Assembly: GCA_910587995.1 (NCBI GenBank)
Contig: CAJUNS010000017.1
Location: 1-51,871, forward strand
Direction: 5' to 3'
Source: an uncultured Oscillospiraceae bacterium
GTDB taxonomy: Bacteria; Bacillota_A; Clostridia; Oscillospirales; Acutalibacteraceae
DNA: 51,871 nucleotides
Shown: one piece after another, positions 26,014 through 33,930 of the stretch
How the letters are laid out: each line of letters starts with the position of its first letter
How positions within the stretch are numbered: position 1 is the stretch's first letter
The notes under the pieces: generated by a model
The model's input: the letters and a program-made list of their open reading frames with translations, nothing else
What the model was told of the DNA's origin: nothing
Databases searched by the model: none
Program-made: the position numbers and the translations under genes

Positions 26014-26910
26014 ATGGGTTTAGAGGGTTTTGTACGCAAATGCCTGGGCGGCTTTTACACGGTGGAGACAGCCCAAGGGGTCTATACCTGCCGGGCCAGA
26101 GGCCGCTTCCGCAAGGAGGGGATCTCTCCCTGTGCCGGAGACCGGGTGGAAATTTCTCTGGAATCCGGGGAAACCGGAGCTCTAACGGCCATACTGCCTC
26201 GAAAGAACTACTTGCCCCGTCCGCCTGTGGCGAACCTGGACCGGCTGTTTGTTGTGGTCTCCATGGCGGAGCCTGCCGCGAACCGGCTGCTCATCGACAA
26301 GGCTGTAGCCGCGGCGGAGCTGGCGGGTATTGAGCCGGTGGTGCTGGTCACCAAGGCAGACCTGGCCCAGGCGGAAGAACTGCTCGCGGCTTACCAGAGG
26401 GCGGGCATTCTCTGTGGGGCGGCCTCCGGTCAAACTGGCGAGGGCCTGGAATTTGTCCGGTCGCTGACAGCGGGCAAGGTCTCGGCTTTCATTGGCAATT
26501 CCGGCGTGGGCAAGTCCACACTGCTTAACGGGGCCTTTCCTGGGCTGGAGCTGGAGACCGGAGGTATCAGCCAAAAGCTGGGCCGGGGCCGGCATACCAC
26601 CCGCCAGGTGGAATTTTACCCGCTGGAAGAGGGCGGCTATGCGGCGGATACTCCGGGCTTCTCCACCTTCGATTTGGAGCGCTACCGTTTGACCGACCGG
26701 GAGCGGCTGATTTTTGGCTTCCGGGAGCTGGCGGCTCATGTGGGAGAGTGCCAGTTTACCTCCTGCACCCACACCGTTGAAAAGGGCTGCGCGGTGCTGG
26801 CGGCAGTGCGGGCGGGCAAAGCCGCCCGATCCCGGTGGGAAAGCTACGCGGCAATGTATCAAGAGATAAGGGATGTGAAAATATGGGAGCAGAAAAACAG
26901 GCGTGCATGA
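26014..26910 (+). CDS. rsgA: Ribosome small subunit-dependent GTPase RsgA
   Basis: RsgA (CpgA) is a circularly permuted GTPase that matures the 30S subunit. After an N-terminal OB domain, the G motifs come in permuted order: G4 TKAD at 113-116, G1 GNSGVGKST at 161-169, G3 DTPG at 212-215. A C-terminal zinc site follows in ECQFTSCTHTVEKGC. Length 298 is normal. In Bacillus rpe lies between it and thiN; here thiN overlaps it by 28 bases and rpe is missing. Confidence 0.97.
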   Translation: MGLEGFVRKCLGGFYTVETAQGVYTCRARGRFRKEGISPCAGDRVEISLESGETGALTAILPRKNYLPRPPVANLDRLFVVVSMAEPAANRLLIDKAVAAAELAGIEPVVLVTKADLAQAEELLAAYQRAGILCGAASGQTGEGLEFVRSLTAGKVSAFIGNSGVGKSTLLNGAFPGLELETGGISQKLGRGRHTTRQVEFYPLEEGGYAADTPGFSTFDLERYRLTDRERLIFGFRELAAHVGECQFTSCTHTVEKGCAVLAAVRAGKAARSRWESYAAMYQEIRDVKIWEQKNRRA

Positions 26911-27524
26911 TCATCGGCGCCGCGCCGGTGGACAGCGCAAGGCTCTTCAAGGAGTTCGACCCCCGGCGGTACTATGTAATCTGTGCGGACGCGGGGTATG
27001 AGACCGCTCTCAAGGCCGGCGTAAAGCCAGACCTGATTGTGGGGGATTTCGACTCCGCCAAAGAGCCTCCGGCAAAGGGGCAGAAAGTCAAGCTCCTTCC
27101 TGCGGAGAAGGACGTGACAGACACCATGTTTGCGGTTATGAAAGGATTCGGCCGGGGCTTCCGCAGCTTTTTGCTGCTGGGGTGCCTGGGCGGGGCGCGC
27201 TTTGACCACAGCCTGGCCAACCTGGAGGTGCTCCAGTACATCCGGGAGCATGGCGGCCACGGCATCATAGCGGACAGAAATACTAAAATCTTCCTGCTTC
27301 ATGATGAAAAGCTGAAAATGACCGGTATGAACGGCGCGATGGTGTCGGTATTCCCTTATAACGGCGGCATGTGCACCGTGACATATGCCGGGCTGAAATA
27401 CCCGTTGAGCCGGGCTACCCTGACCTGCGGAGGCTTCCCCATGGGGGTGAGCAACCAGGTGGTGGCGGATGTGGCCGAGGTGCGGGTACACAGCGGCACA
27501 GCCCTGGTGGTGGTAGGGCAGTAA
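26883..27524 (+). CDS. thiN: Thiamine diphosphokinase
   Basis: ThiN pyrophosphorylates thiamine to thiamine diphosphate. The 213-residue protein has the family motifs GDFDS, PAEKDVTDT and LGCLGGARFDHSLANL, and a C-terminal thiamine-binding domain. ATG 26883 is chosen over an in-frame TTG further up, because TAAGGGATG lies before it. It is the gene before spoVM, as in Bacillus subtilis. Confidence 0.95.
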   Translation: MGAEKQACMIIGAAPVDSARLFKEFDPRRYYVICADAGYETALKAGVKPDLIVGDFDSAKEPPAKGQKVKLLPAEKDVTDTMFAVMKGFGRGFRSFLLLGCLGGARFDHSLANLEVLQYIREHGGHGIIADRNTKIFLLHDEKLKMTGMNGAMVSVFPYNGGMCTVTYAGLKYPLSRATLTCGGFPMGVSNQVVADVAEVRVHSGTALVVVGQ

Positions 27525-27549
27525 CACATTTTCTCCCTTTGTATATACT
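27525..27549 (+). promoter_or_regulatory. Possible sigma-E promoter before the miniprotein and spoVM
   Basis: TATATACT at 27542-27549 matches the sigma-E -10 consensus CATACAMT at 6 of 8 positions. CACATTT near 27525-27531 is a weak -35, and the spacer is somewhat short. Sigma-E control would fit spoVM, which is mother-cell expressed in Bacillus. The call is tentative. Confidence 0.3.
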
Positions 27550-27579
27550 GGAATAACGAGCAAAAGGGAGGCGGCCGCC

Positions 27580-27753
27580 GTGTCTAAGCGCAAATTTCAA
27601 TGCACCTGTCTCAAGGATTTTCAGTGCCGGAGTATGTGTACCATCTGCTTTGGGCTGGGCATTTCGGTTTCCTGCTTTTGCCCCGTGGGCTTTTCGCTGT
27701 TTTTGGCGGCGGTTATTTTGGTGGCCTTGGGGGTCTCGTTATTACGCAACTGA
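27580..27753 (+). CDS. Cysteine-rich membrane miniprotein, 57 residues, unknown function
   Basis: A short gene starting at GTG with AAAGGGAGG upstream. The protein begins basic (SKRKF), then has seven cysteines at positions 8, 10, 16, 20, 23, 32 and 34 (CxC, CTIC and CFC pairs). It ends in a hydrophobic segment of about residues 36-55, so one membrane helix and a cytoplasmic or interfacial cysteine cluster are likely. I do not recognise the family. It sits between thiN and spoVM, 15 bases before spoVM, each gene with its own ribosome site, so a sporulation or envelope role is a reasonable guess. A longer overlapping frame lacks a ribosome site. Confidence 0.62.
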   Translation: MSKRKFQCTCLKDFQCRSMCTICFGLGISVSCFCPVGFSLFLAAVILVALGVSLLRN

Positions 27754-27768
27754 AGCGGAGGGATCGGG

Positions 27769-27858
27769 ATGAAGGTAGTGATCGTAGAGAAGCGCAAGGG
27801 TTTTTGGGGCTTCTTTTTGAGAAAGCTCTACGGCATACGTAAGGCGGAAGACGCTTAA
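27769..27858 (+). CDS. spoVM: Stage V sporulation protein SpoVM
   Basis: A 29-codon gene: amphipathic peptide with N-terminus MKVVIVEKRKG, hydrophobic-aromatic middle FWGFFLRKLYGI and basic-acidic end RKAEDA. SpoVM (26 residues in Bacillus) inserts into the convex forespore membrane and anchors SpoIVA, the coat base. Length, the MK start, the Gly near residue 14, the final GIRK and the position after thiN all fit. The Bacillus residue Pro9, needed for correct localisation there, is Arg here, and the peptide appears one residue longer in the middle. GGAGGG lies six bases before the ATG. A strong terminator follows. Confidence 0.8.
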   Translation: MKVVIVEKRKGFWGFFLRKLYGIRKAEDA

Positions 27859-27880
27859 AACAGTACTTAATTTCACAGGG

Positions 27881-27927
27881 AAAAGGCCATCTGGCTGGGG
27901 CGGGCGCTCCAAGCCGGATGGCTTTTT
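27881..27927 (+). terminator. Rho-independent terminator after spoVM
   Basis: GCCATCTGGCT (27886-27896) pairs with AGCCGGATGGC (27912-27922) with one G-U pair, around a GC-rich loop, and is followed by TTTTT. AAAA before the stem pairs with the T run. This ends the long yicC-to-spoVM run. Confidence 0.88.
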
Positions 27928-27937
27928 CTGTTTGGGC

Positions 27938-27966
27938 GCATATTTTCCCGGACAACGCATAGATAT
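27938..27966 (+). promoter_or_regulatory. Candidate sigma-E promoter for sipL-spoIVA
   Basis: GCATATT at 27938-27944 matches the sigma-E -35 element well. CATAGATAT at 27958-27966 is a partial -10 (CATA kept), with a 13-base spacer. It lies about 35 bases before the SPOCS/LysM gene. Both this gene type and spoIVA are sigma-E controlled in Bacillus and Clostridium. Confidence 0.45.
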
Positions 27967-27999
27967 GGAGTAGCAAAGAAAGCAAAAGGAGAGGATAGT

Positions 28000-29529
28000 A
28001 TGCAGGCCCAAATCAAGACCGCGCCCTATGAATATTTTGACCCTGTATTTGACGGGCACTACGAAGCGCCGGTGGATATCGAATACAACCTTCCCGACTA
28101 CTGCCCGGACATTCAGAAAATTCTCAAATGCCGCGCGGTGCCGGAGGTGTCGTCCTATCTCATTGCGGGGGACACGCTGACCTGCGACGGGGTCTGCGAC
28201 GTTCGGGTGCTGTACCTGGACGGCAAGGGGGACTCGGTGCGCTGCTGCGAGTTTACGAAGGACTTTACGGCCAGTATCAAGCTCAAAACCGCGGAGGAAA
28301 AGGCCGTGGCCTCTGTGGAGGCCTCCATGGCCCACATGACCTGCCGGGCGGTCAGCGCCCGCCGGGTGGACCTGCACGCGGCGGTGAGCCTGAACATTTT
28401 GGCGGTGGTTCAGCGCAGGGAGCGCATTACTTGCAGCCTGGAGGATGAGACCATTGAGAAGAGGGGCGAGAGCTTTTCCGCCCATCAGGCGGTAAACGCC
28501 CTGTGCCACCAGTTTACCATTGAGGACGCCCTTCCCGTAAAAAACGGCAAGCCGCCCATCGAGTCCATCCTACGCCGGGAGGTTTCCTGCCGGGTGATTG
28601 AAAGCCGGGTTTCGGAAGAGCGGCTGACGGTTAACGGCGCGGTGGATATAAGTTTTCTGTACAGCGCGGCTAACGCTGCCGCAGAGAAGCTGACCGCCTC
28701 CATTGATTTTAGCCAGATAATCGACTGCGCCGGGGCTTCGGAGGACTGTGTCTGTGACATTCGCGCCATAACCGGCGAAAGCAGCCTGCAGCCCCGGGAG
28801 GACGATGTGGGGGAGAATTCCAGCGTCAGCGTGGTGGTGAAGGTGTTCCTCATCGCCTTTCTTTACAAGCCCTGCGAGGTGGAGATTATCAACGACGCCT
28901 ACTCGGTGAAGGCCCCCTTGGAGCTGCGCTATGCCCAGAGCGCCTTTACCCAGGTTCATGGAATGACGTCCCAGTCCCTAAAAAAGAAAAGCAGCCTCAC
29001 AGTCAGCGACGGTGAAATTCAGCGGGTGCTGGACCTTTGGTGTGAGCAAGTGACCGTACAGGCGGCCTGTGAAAAGGCAAAGCTGAATTACCGGGTGAAG
29101 TACACGGTGTGCATGCTCTACGAGAGCTCCCAGGGGCGGATTCTCTACACAGAAAAACAATTTGACTTTAACGCCTCGGCGGAGCTGGAAAACCAGCTGG
29201 CCAAAAAGGCGGAGACCACCTGGCGGGCGGACCTGTGGGAATTCCGCATTGCCGACCGGAACACGGTAGAGGTTTCCGTGGAGGTGACAGCCTCTTCGCT
29301 GCTGCTGAGCCTCAACAACGTGAAATACCTGACCTCGGCCGGGGTGGACGAGAACGGGGAGAGCTTTACGGTTAAGCCGCGCATTTTGGTGTACTATGCC
29401 TCCCAAGGAGAAAAGCTGTGGGACATCGCCAAAAGCCACCATGCGCTGCTGGGAGATATCCGGTCTCAAAACGAGCTGTTTGACGACATTGTGCCAGAGG
29501 CCAGGCCCATCATCATCTGCAACCGCTAA
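28000..29529 (+). CDS. sipL: SipL-type SPOCS (DUF3794) and LysM protein, spore coat morphogenesis
   Basis: A 509-residue protein with repeated SPOCS/DUF3794 domains over most of its length, for example the NLPDYCPDIQKILKCRAVPE start and the later VSCRVIESRVSEERLTVNGA copy. A C-terminal LysM module covers about residues 460-508 (VYYASQGEKLWDIAKSHHAL). In Clostridioides difficile, SipL binds SpoIVA through its LysM domain and is needed to encase the forespore in coat. Here spoIVA is the very next gene, 48 bases on, which supports the partnership. AAAAGGAGAGG precedes the ATG. Other SPOCS proteins exist, so the SipL name is strong but not certain. Confidence 0.88.
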   Translation: MQAQIKTAPYEYFDPVFDGHYEAPVDIEYNLPDYCPDIQKILKCRAVPEVSSYLIAGDTLTCDGVCDVRVLYLDGKGDSVRCCEFTKDFTASIKLKTAEEKAVASVEASMAHMTCRAVSARRVDLHAAVSLNILAVVQRRERITCSLEDETIEKRGESFSAHQAVNALCHQFTIEDALPVKNGKPPIESILRREVSCRVIESRVSEERLTVNGAVDISFLYSAANAAAEKLTASIDFSQIIDCAGASEDCVCDIRAITGESSLQPREDDVGENSSVSVVVKVFLIAFLYKPCEVEIINDAYSVKAPLELRYAQSAFTQVHGMTSQSLKKKSSLTVSDGEIQRVLDLWCEQVTVQAACEKAKLNYRVKYTVCMLYESSQGRILYTEKQFDFNASAELENQLAKKAETTWRADLWEFRIADRNTVEVSVEVTASSLLLSLNNVKYLTSAGVDENGESFTVKPRILVYYASQGEKLWDIAKSHHALLGDIRSQNELFDDIVPEARPIIICNR

Positions 29530-29577
29530 GGCGCGGCACCCGCCAAACGATACTACATATCACAGAGAGGTAGGAAT

Positions 29578-31053
29578 ATGGAAGACTTCAACGTATACAA
29601 GGATATCCAGGACCGCACCGGCGGAGAAATCTACATCGGCGTGGTGGGGCCTGTGCGTACAGGCAAGTCCACCTTCATCAAAAAGTTTATGGACACAGTG
29701 GTCATCCCCAACATCCCGGATGGCCTCCAGCGGGACCGGGCGGTGGATGAGCTGCCCCAGTCCTCGGCGGGGCGCACCATTATGACTACGGAGCCCAAGT
29801 TTATTCCGGAGCAGGCCGTGTCGGTAGAGATTGACAGCGACGCCATGTTCAATGTGCGGATGATTGACTGCGTCGGCTACATTGTTCCCAGCGCCATTGG
29901 ATACATTGAGGAGGACCAGCCCCGCATGGTTCGCACCCCCTGGTTTGAAGAGCCCATTCCCTTTAATATGGCGGCGGAAATCGGCACCAAGAAGGTCATC
30001 ACAGAGCATTCCACCATTGGACTGGTGATCACCACGGATGGCAGCATCAGCGACATTCCCCGGGAAGAGTACGCCGAGGCGGAGGAGCGGGTTATTGAGG
30101 AACTGAACCAGACCAACCGTCCCTATGTGGTGCTGCTCAACTGTGTGGACCCAGCCGCCCCAGAGGCCAAAGCTCTAGCCGGACAGCTGGGGGAGCAGTA
30201 TGGGGTGCCAGTTCTGCCGGTGAACTGCATTGACATTACGGAGGATGGCATCAAGGACATCATTGCCAGCTTGTTATACCAGTTCCCTGTACGGGAGGTG
30301 GAGCTGGCGGTTCCCGGCTGGGTGGCCTCCCTGGAGCCCTCCCATTGGCTCTATGCCTCGGTGTTCGGCGCGGTGAAGGACTGCTGTTCCATCAGCCGGA
30401 TGCGGGAAGTAAAGGGCATGCTGGAGCGGATGCGGGACTGTGAGCCGGTGCAGAGCGTCCACAGCCGGAAGATCGACCTGGGAAGCGGCCGGGCGCAGGC
30501 GGAGCTGATTTTTGACCAGTCCCTCTTCTACCGGATTCTCAGCGAGAAGACCGAACTGGAAATCAGCGATGAGTCTGAGCTGCTGACCCAGCTGATTGAA
30601 ATGACTCAGATCAAAAAGACCTTCCAAAAGCTGCGCCAGGCCTATGACGATGTGCTGGAAACCGGTTATGGCATCGTTATGCCCGATGTGGAGGAGCTGA
30701 CCCTGGAAGAGCCGCAGATTCTCAAGCAAAATGGCAAGTACGGCATCCGGCTTAAGGCCACGGCTCCTTCCATCCACATGCTGCGCACGCAAATCAACAC
30801 GGAGATCACCCCCATTGTGGGTTCCGAGCAGCAGTCGGAGGAGCTGGTGCTGTATCTGCTCAAAGAGTTTGAGGAGAACCCGGTCAAAATCTGGGAGTCC
30901 AATATTTTTGGCAAGTCCCTGCACTCTTTGGTCAATGAGGGGATGCACAACAAGCTGTACCGCATGCCCAACGATGCCCGGGAAAAGGTGCGCGAGACCA
31001 TTGAGCGCATCATCAACGATGGCTGCAGCGGCCTGATCTGCATCATACTGTAA
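29578..31053 (+). CDS. spoIVA: Stage IV sporulation protein SpoIVA
   Basis: SpoIVA is an ATPase that polymerises on the forespore surface as the coat basement layer, held by SpoVM and SipL/SpoVID. The 491-residue protein starts with EDFNVYKDIQDRTGGEIYIG. It has Walker A GPVRTGKST at 24-32 and ends with the typical GLICIIL. Length agrees with the Bacillus protein (492). GAGAGGTAGGA is the ribosome site. Its TAA stop overlaps the next ATG by one base. Confidence 0.98.
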   Translation: MEDFNVYKDIQDRTGGEIYIGVVGPVRTGKSTFIKKFMDTVVIPNIPDGLQRDRAVDELPQSSAGRTIMTTEPKFIPEQAVSVEIDSDAMFNVRMIDCVGYIVPSAIGYIEEDQPRMVRTPWFEEPIPFNMAAEIGTKKVITEHSTIGLVITTDGSISDIPREEYAEAEERVIEELNQTNRPYVVLLNCVDPAAPEAKALAGQLGEQYGVPVLPVNCIDITEDGIKDIIASLLYQFPVREVELAVPGWVASLEPSHWLYASVFGAVKDCCSISRMREVKGMLERMRDCEPVQSVHSRKIDLGSGRAQAELIFDQSLFYRILSEKTELEISDESELLTQLIEMTQIKKTFQKLRQAYDDVLETGYGIVMPDVEELTLEEPQILKQNGKYGIRLKATAPSIHMLRTQINTEITPIVGSEQQSEELVLYLLKEFEENPVKIWESNIFGKSLHSLVNEGMHNKLYRMPNDAREKVRETIERIINDGCSGLICIIL

Positions 31054-31394
31054 TGCGGGACCCAGAGGAGCTGCGGGAAATTGACGCCTTGGGCCAGGAA
31101 GAGGCGTGGGAGGATGAATGGCAGGAGGAGCCAGAAAGGGAAGAGCCCCGCTGGGGCGGTGCACTGCTCTTTCAAGGGGTGCTCTGCGGCCTGGCGCTGC
31201 TTCTGCTGCTGTATATGAAATATGCCAGCCCAGACCGGTACCAGGAAGCCGCCAGCTGGTACCAGCGGGAGATGTCGCAGGAAATTGAACTGCCCCGGAT
31301 CGGCCTTGGCACACCCGCGCCCAGTCCGTCTCCGGAACCGGCGGCCAGTCCGGCGCCCTCGGGGCCCTTGAGCCCGCCGCCGGAAGCGCTGTAA
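31053..31394 (+). CDS. Single-pass membrane protein, minimal SpoIVFA-like candidate
   Basis: A 113-residue protein: acidic N-terminus (1-34), one membrane helix (36-54), a short segment RYQEAASWYQREM, then a proline/serine tail. It overlaps spoIVA by one base, and the next gene, a SpoIVFB-type protease, overlaps it by one base. Bacillus SpoIVFA has the same topology, with an aromatic segment after the helix, but also a C-terminal LytM domain of about 130 residues that is absent here. I infer it fills the SpoIVFA place as scaffold for the protease. Sequence similarity alone is weak; it could be a lineage-specific partner. Confidence 0.6.
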   Translation: MRDPEELREIDALGQEEAWEDEWQEEPEREEPRWGGALLFQGVLCGLALLLLLYMKYASPDRYQEAASWYQREMSQEIELPRIGLGTPAPSPSPEPAASPAPSGPLSPPPEAL

Positions 31395-31990
31395 TGTTCA
31401 CCTTTGTTTGGGGGAGCTGCCGGGTAGAGGTGCGTTTTTCCTGTTTCGCGCTGCTGGCCTTCTGCTGTATTTTTACAGAGATGGACAGCGGCGCGTCTTT
31501 TTTCGCGGCAGCCGCCCTGCATGAAGCCGCCCATCTGGGAGCCATGTGCGGCCTGGGGGCCCCGCCGGAGCGGGTGGCGCTTTCCGCGCTAGGCTGCCGG
31601 GTAGAGCTCCGCCGGAGCCGCCCCTTGGGAGATGGGGCTCAGGCTTTTGTATCTCTGGCAGGGCCAGGGGTGAATCTGTTGGCCTTCCTTTTGCTGTCGG
31701 TATTCGGACTGCGTTCGTTTGCCAGGGCAAATCTGGCCCTAGCCCTGGTTCACAGCCTGCCGGTGGAGCCCTTGGACGGCGGGCTGGCCCTGCGCTATCT
31801 GCTGCGGGGGCTGCTGGGAGCCGGGAGGGCGGAGAAAATCAGCCGGATTTCCTCGGCACTGTGCGTTTTTCCCCTGGCGCTGCTGGGATTCTGGGTCCTT
31901 CTGCGCACCCGGTACAACTATTCTCTGCTGGCGCTGAGCCTTTACCTGATGCTCTACCTGGTGCTGGGGAAGGATGACGCCCAGGCATAG
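31394..31990 (+). CDS. spoIVFB: M50 site-2 protease, SpoIVFB-like
   Basis: A 198-residue polytopic membrane metalloprotease. Zinc ligands are H43 and H47 in the HEAAH box and D128 in PVEPLDGG; SLAGPGVNL is the family loop. SpoIVFB cuts pro-sigma-K inside the mother-cell membrane around the forespore. Support for this assignment comes from its compact size, the SpoIVFA-like gene before it, spoIVA next door and the radical SAM/DUF2344 pair after it, which follows spoIVFB in many Clostridia. The usual Asn before the LDG motif is His here. Confidence 0.8.
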   Translation: MFTFVWGSCRVEVRFSCFALLAFCCIFTEMDSGASFFAAAALHEAAHLGAMCGLGAPPERVALSALGCRVELRRSRPLGDGAQAFVSLAGPGVNLLAFLLLSVFGLRSFARANLALALVHSLPVEPLDGGLALRYLLRGLLGAGRAEKISRISSALCVFPLALLGFWVLLRTRYNYSLLALSLYLMLYLVLGKDDAQA

Positions 31991-31994
31991 GTAC

Positions 31995-32023
31995 TTGCAA
32001 AAAAGCAAAAAACAGGCTATAAT
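31995..32023 (+). promoter_or_regulatory. Sigma-A promoter for radical SAM / DUF2344 unit
   Basis: TTGCAA at 31995-32000 and a perfect TATAAT at 32018-32023 are spaced by 17 bases, directly after the protease gene. It separates the sporulation genes from housekeeping transcription. The leader before the next ATG is about 50 bases. Confidence 0.75.
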
Positions 32024-32079
32024 GGGTGCTATGGAAAAAATCCCGAAAGGCCACAAGGGAAATACAAAAAGGAAAAGGG

Positions 32080-33930
32080 ATGAGCATGTACCCAAAAGAA
32101 TTGGAGCGCGCGTTGCTGAACGTGCAAAAGCCCGGCCGTTATGTAGGCGGCGAAGCGCTTTCGGTGGTGAAAGATAAAAAGGACGTGGAAGTCCGGTTTG
32201 CCTTTTGCTTTCCGGATATTTACGAAATCGGCATGTCCCATCTAGGCATCAAAATTTTATACGGAGCCTTTAACCAGATACCTTATTTTTGGTGCGAACG
32301 GGTTTTCGCCCCCTGGATCGACATGGAGGCGGAGATGACCGCCCGGGGTGTGCCTCTTTATGCCTTGGAAAGCGGCGACCCGGTGAAAGACTTTGACTTC
32401 ATCGGCTTTACCCTGCAATACGAATTGAGCTACACCAATATCCTCAATATGCTCAAGCTCGCCGGTATCCCTCTGCGCAGCGCGGACCGGACAGAGCTGT
32501 TTAACATTGTGGTGGCCGGCGGCCCCTGCGCCTGCAACCCAGAACCCCTGGCGGATTTTTTTGACCTGTTCTTTTTGGGGGACGGGGAAGAGGTAGACCT
32601 GGAAGTGATGGAGCTGTACCGCCAGTGCAAAAAGGAGGGCGCGTCCAAAAAGGAGTTCCTGCGCCGGGCCGCCCAAATAGAAGGGGTTTATGTGCCGTCT
32701 CTCTATGAGGCGGCCTATAATCCAGACGGTACCGTGAAGTCGTACACCCCCAAGGAGGGCGCTCCGGCTACTGTCCGCAAAAGCTCGGTCAAGGATATGG
32801 ACGGAGCTTATTTTCCCGATTCCTTCCCAGTCCCCATGATCGAGGTGGTCCACGACCGGGTCTCCGTGGAGGTGCTGCGGGGCTGTATCCGGGGATGCCG
32901 CTTCTGTCAGGCGGGCTTTCTCTACCGGCCCTTTCGGGAGAAGAGCATCGAGACCATCGACCGCCAATGCCAGGCCCTCTGTGCCTCCACAGGGTATGAT
33001 GAGATATCCCTCTCGTCATTGAGCACCAGCGACTACAGCCGTCTAAACGACCTGCTGGACCAGCTTCACACCTGGACCGAGGATCAAAAGATCAGCCTCT
33101 CCCTGCCTTCCCTGCGGGTGGATAATTTTTCACCCGAGCTGATGGCCCGGGTGAACTCGGTGCGCAAGTCGGGCTTGACTTTTGCGCCGGAGGCGGGTTC
33201 TCAGCGGCTACGGGACGTAATCAACAAAAATGTCACCCAAGAGGAACTGATGCGCACGGTGACTGTGGCGTTCCAAGAGGGCTGGACCCGCATTAAGCTC
33301 TATTTTATGATCGGCCTGCCGACTGAAACGATGGAAGACGTACAGGCTATTTTAGAACTGGGCCAGGCTGTGGTGGACGCCTTTTACCAGTGCAAGGACA
33401 AGCCAAAGGGGAAAGCGGTGGAGGTTTCCCTCAGCGCGGCGGCTTTTGTGCCTAAGCCCTTTACGCCGTTCCAGTGGTTTGGCCAGGACAGCATGGAGGT
33501 CCTGCAGGAAAAGCAGCGGGAGCTGAAAGGGAAAAGGCCGCCCCGGCGGGTCAGCGTCAGCTACCACGGAGCCCAAACCAGCTTTTTGGAGGCGGTTTTC
33601 GCTCGGGGGGACCGGCGGCTGTGCGCTGTGCTGGAAAAAGCGGCGGAGTATGGCCTGCGGATGGATGGCTGGGACGAGTGCTTTGACTATGCCAAGTGGC
33701 TGGAGGCCTTTGCCGCCTGCGGCCTGGACCCGGCCTTTTACGCCAACCGCCAGCGGAACTTTGACGAGGTGTTCCCCTGGGACCACCTGGACTATGGCGT
33801 AACGAAAGAGTTTTTGATGGAAGAGTGCAAACGGGCCTATGCGGCCCAGACCACACCCAACTGCCGGGAAAAATGTTCCGGCTGCGGGGCAAGCTGCTTC
33901 AAGGGGGGAATTTGTGTTGGGGGACGTTAA
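32080..33930 (+). CDS. TIGR03960 family B12-binding radical SAM protein
   Basis: A 616-residue radical SAM protein of the TIGR03960 type, always found with a DUF2344 partner. The N-terminal part resembles a cobalamin-binding domain. The 4Fe-4S motif C269xxxC273xxC276 is in RGCIRGCRFCQAG. The C-terminus adds a second cysteine group (NCREKCSGCGASC and GGIC). The reaction is unknown; a role in RNA or ribosome modification is often supposed. Start ATG 32080 or 32086, both behind AAAAAGGAAAAGGG; the frame is open further up but without a ribosome site. Confidence 0.9.
   Translation: MSMYPKELERALLNVQKPGRYVGGEALSVVKDKKDVEVRFAFCFPDIYEIGMSHLGIKILYGAFNQIPYFWCERVFAPWIDMEAEMTARGVPLYALESGDPVKDFDFIGFTLQYELSYTNILNMLKLAGIPLRSADRTELFNIVVAGGPCACNPEPLADFFDLFFLGDGEEVDLEVMELYRQCKKEGASKKEFLRRAAQIEGVYVPSLYEAAYNPDGTVKSYTPKEGAPATVRKSSVKDMDGAYFPDSFPVPMIEVVHDRVSVEVLRGCIRGCRFCQAGFLYRPFREKSIETIDRQCQALCASTGYDEISLSSLSTSDYSRLNDLLDQLHTWTEDQKISLSLPSLRVDNFSPELMARVNSVRKSGLTFAPEAGSQRLRDVINKNVTQEELMRTVTVAFQEGWTRIKLYFMIGLPTETMEDVQAILELGQAVVDAFYQCKDKPKGKAVEVSLSAAAFVPKPFTPFQWFGQDSMEVLQEKQRELKGKRPPRRVSVSYHGAQTSFLEAVFARGDRRLCAVLEKAAEYGLRMDGWDECFDYAKWLEAFAACGLDPAFYANRQRNFDEVFPWDHLDYGVTKEFLMEECKRAYAAQTTPNCREKCSGCGASCFKGGICVGGR

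Noticed and set aside
27600..27842. 80-codon frame overlapping the miniprotein and spoVM
   Set aside because: It has no ribosome site before its ATG, whereas the two smaller genes in the other frames each have one, and spoVM fits both sequence and gene order.
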